Assembly (NCBI GenBank): GCA_963744575.1
Contig: CAVUUF010000009.1
Location: 103,105 to 167,104 of the forward strand
Direction of reading: 5' to 3'
From: Palsa-504 sp963744575
GTDB taxonomy: Bacteria; Actinomycetota; Actinomycetes; Streptosporangiales; Streptosporangiaceae
DNA length: 64,000 nucleotides
The translations under genes and the position numbers were made by a program. The notes below the pieces were generated by a model. That model saw only the letters and a program-made list of their open reading frames with translations, was not told the DNA's origin and searched no databases. Of this stretch, positions 10,656-19,600 are shown one piece after another (position 1 is the stretch's first letter; each line of letters opens with the position of its first letter).

Positions 10656-11237
10656 CTAGCCGTAGGTGTCGCGGGGGCCTTTGCTGCCGGGGACGCGCCA
10701 GGCCCCGCGCTGGCGCGGCGGTGCCGGGCCGCGGACCTTGACCCGGCGGACCGTACCGTCGCCGAGTTCGGCGTTGAGCCGCTTGACCAGGACCGGGGCG
10801 AGCAGCCGGACCTGGGTCGCCCAGGCGGTCGAGTCCGCGGTCACCGCGAGCTCGCCGTCGGCGAAGCTGTCCGGCCTGGTATGCGCGGCCAAGTCAGGAC
10901 CGACGATCTCGGCCCAGCGTCCGAACACCGAGCCCATCGCCGCCCGCTGCTGCCAGCCCTGCGTGTCCAGCAGGCCGCCGATCGCGCGGGCCAGCGGCTG
11001 CGGGTCCTCCCGGCGGGGCCGTCCGCGGGCGGCCCCCGCCGGGCCGGGCGAGCCGGCCTGGGGAGCCGCGGATACCCGGGCCCGTTCGGCATCATCGCCC
11101 TTACCCGGGCCCGGCTGGCGCTGGAAGCCGGCCGGCAGCTCGCCCCTGGCCCGCGCGTCCGCCTTGGCCGCGGCGAGCGCCTCGACCGCCAGCCGCACCC
11201 GGTCCGGGTCCGCCGTTCCCCGCGACCTAGCCGGCAC
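10656..11237 (-). CDS. dciA: DciA-family (DUF721) helicase-loading protein
   Basis: The 193-residue product carries a DUF721/DciA domain at about residues 85-165 (IGGLLDTQGWQQ...VFGRWAEIVGPDLAAHTRPDSFADGEL), preceded by a low-complexity charged linker. DciA proteins load or activate the replicative helicase DnaB in bacteria that lack DnaC/DnaI, which suits an actinomycete. The GTG start at 11237 overlaps the end of recF by 11 bases, so the two are translationally coupled. The position between recF and gyrB is the standard actinobacterial arrangement. The helicase-loading role is inferred from the family. Confidence 0.9.
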   Translation of the reverse strand: MPARSRGTADPDRVRLAVEALAAAKADARARGELPAGFQRQPGPGKGDDAERARVSAAPQAGSPGPAGAARGRPRREDPQPLARAIGGLLDTQGWQQRAAMGSVFGRWAEIVGPDLAAHTRPDSFADGELAVTADSTAWATQVRLLAPVLVKRLNAELGDGTVRRVKVRGPAPPRQRGAWRVPGSKGPRDTYG

Positions 11238-12375
11238 GGGCCACCACCCCGCCGCCGTGGACGGTGAACCGCGCGCCCGCGAGCACGCCGGGGATGTCGG
11301 CGGGCACCGCGGCGGTGATCAGGACCTGCTCGGCGCCGGTCATCAGGGCGGCCAGCCGGTCCCGGCGGCCCGAGTCGAGCTCGGCGAACACGTCGTCGAG
11401 GATCAGCACCGGATCCTCCCGGCCCTCCCGGAGCAGCGCGAAGCCGGCCAGGCGCAACGCGAGAGCCAGCGACCAGGATTCGCCGTGGCTGGCGTAACCG
11501 CGGGCAGGCAGGCCGCCGATGGACAGCTCGAGCTCGTCACGGTGCGGGCCGACCAGGCAGACCCCGCGGTCGAATTCGCTCGCCCGGACCGCGGCCAGCG
11601 CCTTGAGCAGCGTGGTCTCAATCCCGGGCACATCATCGAACTCATCACTATTATTCAACGCTGAACTGCGGTAATACATTCCGGGCGCATCGCCGGAACG
11701 GCCTCCGGAGACCGCCTCGTAGGCAGCGGTCAGGTGCGGTCGCAGCGCGGCCGCCAGGCGCATCCGGCCGGCCAGCAGCGGCGCGGCGGCCCGGGCCAGC
11801 TGCGCGTCCCAGGCGTCCAGCGTCGCGGTCATCGACTCACGGGCCGCGCCGCGCAGGTGCCCTTTGGAGCCTGCGGACTTGAGCAGCGCGGTGCGCTGCT
11901 TCAGCACCCGCTCGTAGTCGGCGCGGACGGCGGCGTAGCGCGGCGCGGTGGCGGTCAGCAGCTCGTCGAGGAACCGGCGCCGCTCGCCGGGATCGCCCTT
12001 GACCAGGGCCAGGTCCTCGGGCCCGAACAGCACCGTGCGCAACGCGCCGAGGATGTCACGCGGCCGCGGCATCGGCGCCCGGTTCAGCCTGACCCGGTTG
12101 GCCCGGCCGGGGTTGAGCTCGATCTCGACCAGCATGCCGCCCTGGGCCCCGGTCACCGCGGCCCGCAGCACGGCCCGGTCGGCACCGCGCCGGACCAGCG
12201 GCGTGTCGGTGGCGACCCGGTGGCTGCCCAGCGTGGACAGGTAGCCGATCGCCTCGACCAGGTTGGTCTTGCCCTCCCCGTTCGGGCCGCTGAACGTGGT
12301 CACGCCCGGGCCGAGCTCCAGGCTGAGCTCGGCGTAGGACCTGAAGTCGGTCAGCGCCAGCCGGGTGAGGTGCAC
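11227..12375 (-). CDS. recF: DNA replication and repair protein RecF
   Basis: The 382-residue SMC-like ATPase acts with RecO and RecR to load RecA on gapped DNA. The sequence shows LTDFRSYAELSLELGPG, Walker A GPNGEGKTN at about residues 30-38, FGPEDLALVKGDP, the ABC signature region (SHGESWSLALALRLAG), and Walker B PVLILDDVFAELD. The GTG at 12375 is the first start before the conserved N-terminus. There is no clear ribosome binding site. The open frame continues upstream into dnaN but without homology. It overlaps the start of the DciA gene. Confidence 0.95.
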   Translation of the reverse strand: MHLTRLALTDFRSYAELSLELGPGVTTFSGPNGEGKTNLVEAIGYLSTLGSHRVATDTPLVRRGADRAVLRAAVTGAQGGMLVEIELNPGRANRVRLNRAPMPRPRDILGALRTVLFGPEDLALVKGDPGERRRFLDELLTATAPRYAAVRADYERVLKQRTALLKSAGSKGHLRGAARESMTATLDAWDAQLARAAAPLLAGRMRLAAALRPHLTAAYEAVSGGRSGDAPGMYYRSSALNNSDEFDDVPGIETTLLKALAAVRASEFDRGVCLVGPHRDELELSIGGLPARGYASHGESWSLALALRLAGFALLREGREDPVLILDDVFAELDSGRRDRLAALMTGAEQVLITAAVPADIPGVLAGARFTVHGGGVVARAG

Positions 12376-12483
12376 AGACTGAGCGTACGGTCTCGGCGCG
12401 GCGAATGCCGCGATCGCGCGTTCCGCGGGGGCCGTCGGGCCCCCCGGACGTGCGATACTACGGCGGGCAGCGCAGCCGGAATC

Positions 12484-12511
12484 GGGGGGTTCCGGGGGGC
12501 GTCCCCCCGGA
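12484..12511. repeat. G-rich hairpin repeat between dnaN and recF
   Basis: Arms TCCGGGGGG and CCCCCCGGA (12491-12499, 12503-12511) pair perfectly around CGT, preceded by six G. Related sequences with the same GGGGGG, CCGG and CGTCCCC pattern occur at 36108-36140 and 45366-45395. No T-run follows, so it is not a classic terminator, although it could attenuate transcription between dnaN and recF. Confidence 0.7.
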
Positions 12512-12517
12512 CCAGCA

Positions 12518-13621
12518 CTAGCCGGCCGAGCGGATCGGCATAAGCACGTACCGGTAGTCCGGCTCGCCCTCGCTCTTGCCGGTGACGACCGCGGGCTTGG
12601 TGGGCGAGGTGAACGAGATCCGGGCCGTGTCGGAGTCCAGTGCGCCGATGCCATCGAGCAGGTACTGCGGGTTGAAGGCGATCTGCAGGTCCTCACCGTC
12701 GAACGCCGCCTCGAGGACCTCGACCGCCTGCGCCTCCTCGGACGCGCCGGCCTCGAGCACCAGCTGCCCGGCGCTGAAGGCCAGCCGCACCGGGGTGTTG
12801 CGCTCGGCCACCAGGGCCACCCGCTTGACCGCCTCGGCGAACGGGCCGGCCGACAGTTCGGCCACGGCGCTGAACTCGCTGGGCAGCAGCGACTGATACT
12901 TGGGGTACTCGCCGGACAGCAGCCGCGTGGTGGTCTGCCGCCCGGCGCCGGCAAAGCCGATCAGGCTGTCACCGCCGAGCGATATCGACACCTCGGCCCC
13001 CGCGGTCAGGGCGCGCGCCGTGTCGCCGAGCACCCGGGCCGGGACCAGCACGGCCGTGCTGAGGCCGGGCTGGTCCGGGTTCCAGCGCAGCTCGCGGACC
13101 GCCAGCCGGTACCGGTCGGTGGCGACCAGGGTGAGCGTGTCGTCCGCGATCTCGATCCTGATGCCGGTCAGCGCGGGCAGCGTGTCGTCGCGCCCGGCCG
13201 CGATCGCCACCTGGCCGATAGCCGAGGCCAGCGCGTCGCTGCCCACGGACCCGGTGAGCGGCGGCATCTCCGGCAGCGTCGGGTATTCCTCTTCCGGCAG
13301 CAGGATCAGGGTGAAGGTGGCGCTGCCGCACTTGAGCGTGGCCCGGGTCCCGTCGGTAATCAGGTCGACCGGCTTGGCGGGCAGCGACCGCACGATCTCG
13401 GCCAGCAGACGGCCCGAGACGAGCGCCGTGCCCTCTTCGTCGGTGACCACCGGCACGGTGGCCTGCGCGGACACCTCGTAGTCGAACGTCGAGAGGGTGA
13501 GATCCGCTCCCGCGTGCAGGCGCATTCCGGCCAGGACGGGGGCGGTCGGGCGGGCCGGCAGGGCGCGCGCGGTCCAGGCCACGGCGTCGGCCAGATGATC
13601 ACGCTCAACCTGGAGCTTCAC
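12518..13621 (-). CDS. dnaN: DNA polymerase III beta sliding clamp
   Basis: The 367-residue sliding clamp tethers the replicative polymerase to DNA. The three-fold repeat of the clamp is visible, beginning at LQVERDHLADAVAWTARALP, with LLAEIVRSLP, LPALTGIRIE, TDRYRLAVRELRW and the closing YRYVLMPIR. The GTG at 13621 is chosen because GGAGG lies eight bases upstream and it matches the family N-terminus; an upstream ATG in frame is not needed. It lies downstream of dnaA with a 339-bp spacer. RecF follows after a G-rich hairpin. Confidence 0.97.
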   Translation of the reverse strand: MKLQVERDHLADAVAWTARALPARPTAPVLAGMRLHAGADLTLSTFDYEVSAQATVPVVTDEEGTALVSGRLLAEIVRSLPAKPVDLITDGTRATLKCGSATFTLILLPEEEYPTLPEMPPLTGSVGSDALASAIGQVAIAAGRDDTLPALTGIRIEIADDTLTLVATDRYRLAVRELRWNPDQPGLSTAVLVPARVLGDTARALTAGAEVSISLGGDSLIGFAGAGRQTTTRLLSGEYPKYQSLLPSEFSAVAELSAGPFAEAVKRVALVAERNTPVRLAFSAGQLVLEAGASEEAQAVEVLEAAFDGEDLQIAFNPQYLLDGIGALDSDTARISFTSPTKPAVVTGKSEGEPDYRYVLMPIRSAG

Positions 13622-13960
13622 GGGAACTGCCTCCAAAACTTCAGTGTCAGTGTGCGTGTCACCGGGTATAGCTGCGGTGCCCGCTGGTTCTCGCACAGGG
13701 CCTACTTGGTGTTTGTTCTTTTCTTATTGAAAGAACCGTCATAGTCATAGCTGCGGTGGATTCTGGGGAGAACCCCTGTCATCCCAGGCCAGCGGCCATT
13801 TTCCCGCTCACAGGGGATGTGCTTGAGCCGGGGAATGCGAGGCCGCCCTGTGGTCGGCGGGCGGCCCGGCCCGCGCTTGCCACCAGTTGTCCCCCGGTTA
13901 TCCGAATGTCATCCACAATGTTGTCCACAAACTGTGCGCTTTAACCGTGAGCCCGCTGGT
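13622..13960. other. dnaA-dnaN spacer, canonical oriC position
   Basis: This is where oriC lies in many actinobacteria. One perfect DnaA box (TTGTCCACA, 13921-13929) and one near box (TCATCCACA, 13909-13917) are seen, with weaker partial matches at 13887 and 13898. An AT-rich stretch at 13705-13740 holds inverted arms GTTCTTT and AAAGAAC (13715-13721, 13730-13736). The box count is low for a Streptomyces-type origin, so origin function is likely by position but not shown. It also contains the dnaN promoter region. Confidence 0.6.
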
Positions 13961-15487
13961 TCAGCCGGTCCGGGCCTGCTGCTTGATGCGGTTGGTCAGC
14001 TCGGTGACCTGCGTGTAGATCGACCGGCGTTCGGCCATCAGGGAGCGGATCTTCCTGTCGGCGTTGATGACGGTGGTGTGGTCGCGGCCGCCGAACTGCT
14101 GGCCGATCTTGGGCAGCGACAGGTCGGTGAGCTCGCGGCACAGGTACATCGCGATGTGCCGGGCGGTGACGAGCACCCGGGAGCGGGAGGTCCCGCACAG
14201 GTCCTCGATGGACAGGCCGAAATAGGAGGCCGTCTGGCCCATGATCGTCGCGGTGGTGATCTGCGGGCCCTGGGCCTCGGGGATGAGGTCCTTGAGCACG
14301 ATCTCGGCCAGCTGGAGGTCGACCGACTGGCGGTTCAGGCTGGCGAACGCGGTCACCCGGATCAGCGCGCCTTCGAGTTCCCTGATGTTGGTGGAGATCC
14401 GGCTGGCGATGTACTCGAGCACCTCGGGCGGCGCGTTCAGGCCCTCCTGGATGGCCTTGCGGCGCAGGATGGCGATGCGGGTCTCGAGCTCAGGCGGCTG
14501 GACGTCGGTGAGCAGGCCCCACTCGAACCGGCTGCGGAGCCGGTCCTCCAGGGTGACCAGCCGCTTGGGGGCGCGGTCGCTGGAGATGACGATCTGCTTG
14601 CTGGCGTTGTGCAGGGTGTTGAAGGTGTGGAAGAACTCCTCCTGCGTGCCTTCCTTGTTCTCCAGGAACTGGATGTCGTCCACGAGCAGCACGTCGACGT
14701 CGCGGTACCGGCGGCGGAAGCCGTCCTGCTTGCCGTCCCTGATCATGTTGATGAAATCGTTGGTGAACTCTTCCGAGCTGACGTACCTGACCTTCAGGCC
14801 GGTGTAGAGCGTCTGGGCGTAATGCCCGATTGCGTGCAGCAAGTGGGTCTTGCCCAGCCCTGAGTCGCCGTAGACGAACAGGGGGTTGTACGCCTTGGCC
14901 GGCGCCTCGGCGACGGCCACGGCGGCGGCGTGCGCGAACCGGTTGCTCGACCCGATGACGAACGTCTCGAAGGTGTACTTGGAGTTCAGCCGGGTGCCGC
15001 CGAGCCGCGGCGAGGGAATCGCGCCGTGCGCCCCCAGGCCGGGGTCGTGGCCGGGCTCGCCGGCCGGTCCCTCGTGTGACGGGTGGACGTGCGGGGGGGC
15101 CACCGGAGGGCCGAGCCGCGAGCCATGGTCGGCCTCGGGGACCTGCGGGCCGGCCAGCCCGGCCAGCCGCGGTGCCGGGGGCTCCGGCGGGAGGTCGGCG
15201 GCCTGCCCGGAGGCAGGCGTCGCGGCCGGCGGCGACGGGTCCACGGTGACAGCCAGCTGGATGTCGCGGCCGAGCTGTTGCGACAGGGCCTGGGTGACCA
15301 GCGCGCGCAGCCTGGTCTCCAGCTGTTCCTTGACGAACTCGTTCGGCGTGGCGATCAGGGCGGTGTTCTCCACCAGCCCGAGCGGCCGGGTAAGTTTCAG
15401 CCAGGCCCGTTGATGTGGCTGGATCTGCAAGTCAGCCAGTCCCTCGAGGGACCGGGCCCAGACTTCTGCCAGGTCTGAATTTGCCAC
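13961..15487 (-). CDS. dnaA: Chromosomal replication initiator DnaA
   Basis: The 508-residue initiator binds DnaA boxes and opens the origin. Domain I (AEVWARSLEGLADLQIQPHQ...) is followed by a Pro/Gly-rich domain II linker (about residues 85-170). The AAA+ domain has Walker A GDSGLGKTH and Walker B VLLVDDIQFL. Domain IV ends with the DnaA-box recognition signature GGRDHTTVINADRKI. The GTG at 15487 is preceded by a GGGGAG site and begins the conserved N-terminus. It is divergent from rpmH, with a 263-bp spacer containing further DnaA-box-like sequences, and upstream of dnaN. Confidence 0.98.
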   Translation of the reverse strand: MANSDLAEVWARSLEGLADLQIQPHQRAWLKLTRPLGLVENTALIATPNEFVKEQLETRLRALVTQALSQQLGRDIQLAVTVDPSPPAATPASGQAADLPPEPPAPRLAGLAGPQVPEADHGSRLGPPVAPPHVHPSHEGPAGEPGHDPGLGAHGAIPSPRLGGTRLNSKYTFETFVIGSSNRFAHAAAVAVAEAPAKAYNPLFVYGDSGLGKTHLLHAIGHYAQTLYTGLKVRYVSSEEFTNDFINMIRDGKQDGFRRRYRDVDVLLVDDIQFLENKEGTQEEFFHTFNTLHNASKQIVISSDRAPKRLVTLEDRLRSRFEWGLLTDVQPPELETRIAILRRKAIQEGLNAPPEVLEYIASRISTNIRELEGALIRVTAFASLNRQSVDLQLAEIVLKDLIPEAQGPQITTATIMGQTASYFGLSIEDLCGTSRSRVLVTARHIAMYLCRELTDLSLPKIGQQFGGRDHTTVINADRKIRSLMAERRSIYTQVTELTNRIKQQARTG

Positions 15488-15750
15488 CTGCGCGCTCCCC
15501 TCGCATCCCCGTCGCGAGCCGCGCTCACGATCCACAGATCTATCCACATGTTGTGCACGTGGCTTCCCCGCTGCACGCCGTGACCGGGGCAGCCTTGGGG
15601 AGAGTAGCTTTCCACAGCCTAAGTCGCACCGGCAACGCGCGCCCGGCAAACAGCGGTGTTCGGGGTGGTAGCCTGTGCTGAATCCGAGAACCGCACGCCG
15701 TGCTCACGCGTGCCTTGAAATGACAGTCAAGATCCCTACCTGGAGCTCCA
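15488..15750. promoter_or_regulatory. Divergent dnaA / rpmH promoter region
   Basis: The spacer between the two divergent genes carries DnaA-box-like sequences: CTATCCACA (15540-15548, one mismatch to TTATCCACA) and weaker CGATCCACA (15528-15536) and CTTTCCACA (15608-15616). These fit autoregulation of dnaA by DnaA. A TAGCCT near 15669 could be the -10 of the rpmH promoter. No gene fits in this stretch. Confidence 0.5.
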
Positions 15751-15888
15751 GTGAGTAAGCGCACGTTCCAGCCGAACAATCGGCGCCGCGCGAGGACGCA
15801 TGGTTTCCGGCTCCGCATGCGCACCCGGGCCGGGCGCGCCATCCTTGCCGCCCGCAGGCGTAAGGGCCGCGACCGGCTGAGTGCCTGA
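15751..15888 (+). CDS. rpmH: 50S ribosomal protein L34
   Basis: A 45-residue basic protein beginning at GTG: VSKRTFQPNNRRRARTHGF, then the conserved RLRMRTRAGRAILAARRRKGR. This is the complete, standard L34, a late-assembling protein of the large ribosomal subunit. It starts the forward-strand rpmH-rnpA-yidD-yidC-jag-rsmG operon, divergent from dnaA. It is intact and of normal length. Confidence 0.97.
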   Translation: MSKRTFQPNNRRRARTHGFRLRMRTRAGRAILAARRRKGRDRLSA

Positions 15889-15908
15889 TCCTGCCGTCCC
15901 AGTCCCGG

Positions 15909-16268
15909 ATGCGCCGCAGCGCGGAGTTCACGCTGGCCGTGCGCACCGGGACCCGTGCGGGCAGGCCACGGGTGGTGGGTCATCTGCTGGTCCGGGAAGA
16001 TGCCAGGCACCAGCAGGAACCAGCCCGGGTAGGCTTCGTCGTGAGCCGGGCGGTTGGCTCGGCGGTCACCAGGAACCGGGTCAGGCGGCGCCTGCGTGAG
16101 CTGACGCGCGGTTACCTTCAGTCCCTTCCTGGCGGTAGCCTTCTTGTGGTGCGCGCAAACGCCGCGGCCGCGCACGCAAGCCATCCGGATCTCGCCGCGG
16201 ATCTGGATTCGGTGATCAGCAGGTTGCTGCGGCGGCAGGTTGGGGCGCGCGTCGGTAATGCCAGATAG
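15909..16268 (+). CDS. rnpA: Ribonuclease P protein component
   Basis: The basic protein subunit helps the RNase P RNA cut the 5' leader from pre-tRNAs. The conserved motif RNRVRRRLREL is present (about residues 55-65), preceded by VGFVVSRAVGSAV. The ATG at 15909 gives 119 residues, but the in-frame codons just upstream read LPSQSR, which resembles the usual N-terminus (LPxxxRMRR), so the true start may be a few codons earlier at a non-ATG codon. It follows rpmH by 20 bases and overlaps yidD, as in most bacteria. Confidence 0.95.
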   Translation: MRRSAEFTLAVRTGTRAGRPRVVGHLLVREDARHQQEPARVGFVVSRAVGSAVTRNRVRRRLRELTRGYLQSLPGGSLLVVRANAAAAHASHPDLAADLDSVISRLLRRQVGARVGNAR

Positions 16269-16545
16269 ACGTATTGCTAACGGTCCGGCCCGCACCGCAA
16301 CGGTGCCGGCCCGGCTGCTGATGCTCCCCATCGCGGGTTACCGGCGGTTCATCAGCCCGCTGCTCGGGCCACGCTGCCGGTTCGCGCCCTCGTGCAGTGC
16401 TTACGCGCTGGACGCGCTGGCTGAGCACGGTGCCATCCGCGGGCTCTGGCTCGCGGTGGCGCGCATCGCCCGGTGCCATCCGTTTAATCCCGGCGGCTAC
16501 GATCCGGTACCGGCCAGGGAACCCGCCAAGGTCGCGAGGAGCTAG
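16258..16545 (+). CDS. yidD: Membrane protein insertion efficiency factor YidD
   Basis: A small (95-residue) protein that aids YidC-dependent membrane insertion. The signature LLMLPIAGYRRFISPLLGPRC, continued by RFAPSCSAYALDALAEHG, is the YidD family core with its conserved Cys residues. The ATG at 16258 overlaps rnpA by 11 bases; a TTG at 16240 is an alternative. yidC follows three bases after its stop, so the genes are clearly coupled. Confidence 0.93.
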   Translation: MPDRRIANGPARTATVPARLLMLPIAGYRRFISPLLGPRCRFAPSCSAYALDALAEHGAIRGLWLAVARIARCHPFNPGGYDPVPAREPAKVARS

Positions 16546-16548
16546 CAG

Positions 16549-17810
16549 GTGAGTGCGCTCGATCCGCTGAACAACGTGGTCGCCTGGGTCATCATGAAGC
16601 TCCATGCTGGTCTTGGCGCGTTGTTCGGCCCCGCCAGCGGGCTGGCTTGGGGCCTGTCAATCGTGATCCTGGTGGTGCTCATCCGGCTATGCCTGGTCCC
16701 GCTGTTCGTCAAGCAGGTGCACGCCCAGCGGAAGATGGCCCAGCACGCGCCCCAGCTGCAGGAACTGCGCAAGAAGTACAAGGGCGACAAGCAGCGTCTC
16801 AACGAAGAGACGATGAAGTTCTACAAGGAAAACGGGGTCAACCCGCTGGCTGGCTGCCTGCCGATGATCCCGCAGATGATCGTGTTCTTCGCGCTGTTCA
16901 GCGTGCTGCGCGCCATCGCCGACTGGAAACCTGGCACCAGGCCGGCCTACGGGCTGACCATCCCGGTGGTGGAGAGCGCGCAGAAGGCGACGATCTTCGG
17001 CGTCCACCTAGGCGACAAGCTGCTGTTCCGGCCGGCCGGGATGCACCTGACCTGGCAGCAGTCGATCGTCATCCTGATCACCGTGGCGATCAGCGCCACG
17101 ACGACGTTCATGACCGTCCGGCAGAGCGCGAAGCGCGGTCTCATGCAGACCAACGTGGACCCGGACAACCCGATGGCCCAGTCGCAGAAGTACATGCAGT
17201 ACATCATCCCGTTCTTCTCGCTGACCGGGTTGTACTGGCAGTACGGGCTGGTGCTGTACTGGGTGACGACCAACCTGTGGACCCTGGGCCAGCAGTTCTT
17301 CATGTTCAGGAACTGGAGCACCGAGCCCGTCGGCGCCGAGGGGGCGCTGGCCGGCGCCAACATCGGCGGCCCGGTGAAGACCACGCAGAGCTCGGTGCGG
17401 ACGCAGCGTCAGGGATCCTCCGGTGCGGCCAAGACGACCGGTACCAGTGCGCGCACCGGGACATCCGGTAGCGGTGCGCGTACCGGATCGGCGGCCAAGA
17501 GCCCGCGTACCGGGGCGGCCGGCAGCGGCCGGCTTCGGCGGGTTCGGCCGGAGGGAAGGGCGGCGCGGCGGCCGGCTCCGGCCGGGCTGGCAACGGATCG
17601 GGCGGAGCGCGGACCGGAACCGCCGCTCGCCCCGCCACCGCCGCGCCCCACCCGGCCGCCCCTGGGGGGGACGGCGGGGAGAAGCGCGGACTGCTCCGGC
17701 TGGGCCGGGCGAAACCCGAACCCGAGCCCCAGGACGACGTGCCGACCACTAGGGTGGTGCGGCAGCAGCCGGTGCGGCAGGCGAGAAGCAAGCGGTCCGG
17801 CAAGCGCTGA
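16549..17810 (+). CDS. yidC: Membrane protein insertase YidC (suspected C-terminal frameshift)
   Basis: YidC/Oxa1 insertase helps fold and insert inner-membrane proteins, alone or with SecYEG. The core has the first helix near residues 25-55, the cytoplasmic hairpin (QRKMAQHAPQLQELRKKYKGD), PLAGCLPMIPQMIVFFALFSVL, and the last helices through GLVLYWVTTNLWTLGQQFF. It is the short Gram-positive type. The Ser/Thr/Gly-rich tail runs out of frame near 17515-17545. One missing base in a GGCCGG run would restore a tail ending in VRQARSKRSGKR with a stop at 17808, the basic tail expected of actinobacterial YidC. The uncorrected frame stops at 17842. The gap to jag is 48 bases. Confidence 0.93.
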
Positions 17811-17858
17811 CGCCAACTTGGACTTGGAAAGGCACGGAGCATAGTGGGAGGTCCGGTC

Positions 17859-18422
17859 GTGAGCCAGCAGGACGTGGAGGTCACCGACCCGGAGGATGTC
17901 CTGGAGGTCACCAAGGACGCCGGGGAAGCCGGGGCCTCCGAGGGTGCTGCGGATGCCACCCGGCTGACTGATCTCGAGCTCGAGGGCGACATCGCCGCGG
18001 ACTATGTCGAAGGCCTGCTGGACATCGCGGACCTGGACGGCGACATCGACATGGACGTCGAAGGCGACCGGGCCATCGTGTCGGTCGTCGGCGCCACGCT
18101 GGATGAGCTCGTCGGCGAAGACGGCGCGGTCCTGGCGGCGCTCCAGGAGCTGACCAGGCTCGCCGTGCACCGGCAGACCGGTGCCCGGGCCCGGCTGATG
18201 CTGGACATCGGCGGTTACCGGGCGCGGCGCCGGGCCGAGCTGGCCGACTACGGGCGGACCGTGGCCGAGGAGGTCGCGCGCACCGGCGAGCCGAAGACGC
18301 TGGCGGCCATGTCGCCCTTCGAGCGGAAGGTCGTGCACGACGCGGTGGCCGCGGCGGGCCAGCGGAGCGAGTCGGAGGGTGAGGAGCCCAACCGCCGCGT
18401 GGTGGTCTACCCGGCGGGGTGA
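17859..18422 (+). CDS. jag: Jag/KhpB-type RNA-binding protein (KH-R3H)
   Basis: The 187-residue protein has an acidic N-terminal linker, a KH-like region (VEGDRAIVSVVGATLDELVGEDGAVLAALQEL) and a C-terminal R3H domain (LSPFERK-type sequence AMSPFERKVVHDAV). Such proteins bind RNA and in Gram-positives influence envelope functions. The GTG at 17859 follows GGGAGG by seven bases and is preferred to GTG 17844. Its stop overlaps the rsmG start (GTGA). It is part of the yidC operon. Confidence 0.92.
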   Translation: MSQQDVEVTDPEDVLEVTKDAGEAGASEGAADATRLTDLELEGDIAADYVEGLLDIADLDGDIDMDVEGDRAIVSVVGATLDELVGEDGAVLAALQELTRLAVHRQTGARARLMLDIGGYRARRRAELADYGRTVAEEVARTGEPKTLAAMSPFERKVVHDAVAAAGQRSESEGEEPNRRVVVYPAG

Positions 18423-19132
18423 CGCCTCCCGTGACCGGGCCTGGCCAGACGGCCACCGGGGCCGCTGCCGCCGATGTTGTCGTGCCCGGGGTGACGACAC
18501 CGGTCGAGTACGCTCGTGCCCTGGAGCCGGGGGGCGCGGGGGCCGTGTTGGGTTCGGCGCTGGACCAGGCCGAGGCGTTCGCCCGGATCCTCGCCACCCG
18601 CGGGGTCGAGCAGGGCCTGATCGGGCCGCACGAGGTGCCGCGGCTGTGGGATCGGCACCTGCTGAACTGCGCGGTGGTGGCCGAGCTCATCGACGGCCGG
18701 GGCGTCACCCTGGTGGACATCGGGTCGGGCGCGGGACTCCCGGGACTCGTCCTGGCCCTGGTGCGGCCGGACCTCGACGTCATCCTGCTCGAGCCGATGG
18801 AGCGGCGCTGCCGTTTCCTGTCCGAGTGCGTGACCGAACTCGGGCTGGCCAACGCGAGCGTGCGGCGCGACCGGGCCCAGGAGACGACCCTGCGGGCCGA
18901 CGTGGCCACGGCCCGGGCGGTGGCGCCGCTGGACCGGCTGGCCGAGCTCGCGATAGGCGTGCTACGCCCGGGCGGGATGATGCTCGCGATCAAGGGCCGA
19001 ACTGCCGCGGATGAACTGCGGAAGGCCCGTCCGGTCCTGAGGCGGATTGGTGCTCGTGGCGCCGAGGTTGTGCGCGTGGGGCAGGGTAAGGTCGATCCTG
19101 CGACTACCGTCGTGCGGTTCTTCGCGACCTAA
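18419..19132 (+). CDS. rsmG: 16S rRNA (guanine527-N7)-methyltransferase RsmG
   Basis: RsmG uses S-adenosylmethionine to methylate G527 of 16S rRNA; loss gives low-level streptomycin resistance in relatives. The 237-residue product has an N-terminal extension, then LWDRHLLNCAVV, the SAM-binding loop VDIGSGAGLPGLVLAL, and RAVAPLDRLAELA with the LAIKGR segment. The GTG start overlaps the stop of jag. Together with yidC, jag and parAB it forms the conserved actinobacterial cluster on one side of the origin. Confidence 0.96.
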   Translation: MTPPVTGPGQTATGAAAADVVVPGVTTPVEYARALEPGGAGAVLGSALDQAEAFARILATRGVEQGLIGPHEVPRLWDRHLLNCAVVAELIDGRGVTLVDIGSGAGLPGLVLALVRPDLDVILLEPMERRCRFLSECVTELGLANASVRRDRAQETTLRADVATARAVAPLDRLAELAIGVLRPGGMMLAIKGRTAADELRKARPVLRRIGARGAEVVRVGQGKVDPATTVVRFFAT

Positions 19133-19157
19133 TTCGCTACCTAAGGCAGGGCAGTAG

Positions 19158-19600
19158 GTGGGGCGCAGCTATCACCAGCAAGGCGCGGCGGGTCCGAGAA
19201 CGACGGGCTTGAGCGTACCGGGGCTGGGCTGGCCGGAAGCGTCCCTGGCGGACCGGGCGGACGGCGTTGAACCGATCGGGAGCGTGGCGGTCCCGGCCGC
19301 CGATCGCGTGTCCCGGATGGTGGGGCTCGGCTGGCCAGGAAACTCCGGCTGGCGGGGAAGTTCACGGTGGCCTCGGAGTCCGGGGTCCCGGAGTGCCGGG
19401 AGCTCAGCGCCGCTGAGCTCGGGGACCATGAGCTCGGGGACCATGAGCTCGGGGCGAAATGCGGGCCGAGAATCGAGAGGCGTTCAGGTGGACCAGGGAA
19501 GGACCGAAGCCAGCAACGGCGAGGCTCGCGAGGCGGTTGAGGTTGCTGGAGCCCAGGATCCGGACCCGGCGCCGATGTTTCACGTAAAACCACGCCGGTT
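19158..19600 (+). CDS. Possible N-terminal extension or small ORF before parA
   Basis: Between rsmG and parA there is an open frame from GTG 19158 with high GC at third positions, consistent with coding use. It contains a tandem 15-base repeat around AGCTCGGGGACCATG (19416-19450) that encodes a Ser-Gly-Thr-Met repeat. It runs through the parS-like site and into parA in another frame. Actinobacterial ParA proteins often have long variable N-termini, so this may be the start of ParA with a lost frame, or non-coding DNA. No family is recognised. Confidence 0.3.
19576..19591. promoter_or_regulatory. parS-like centromere site
   Basis: The sequence TGTTTCACGTAAAACC matches the bacterial parS palindrome TGTTTCACGTGAAACA at 14 of 16 positions. 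It lies just upstream of the parA start, a usual location for a parS copy. ParB from the neighbouring gene is the expected binder. Confidence 0.75.

Noticed and set aside
17752..17844. YidC ending at 17842 in the uninterrupted frame
   Set aside because: The alternative frame gives a basic tail (RSKRSGKR) typical of the family, so the longer reading is probably caused by a lost base.
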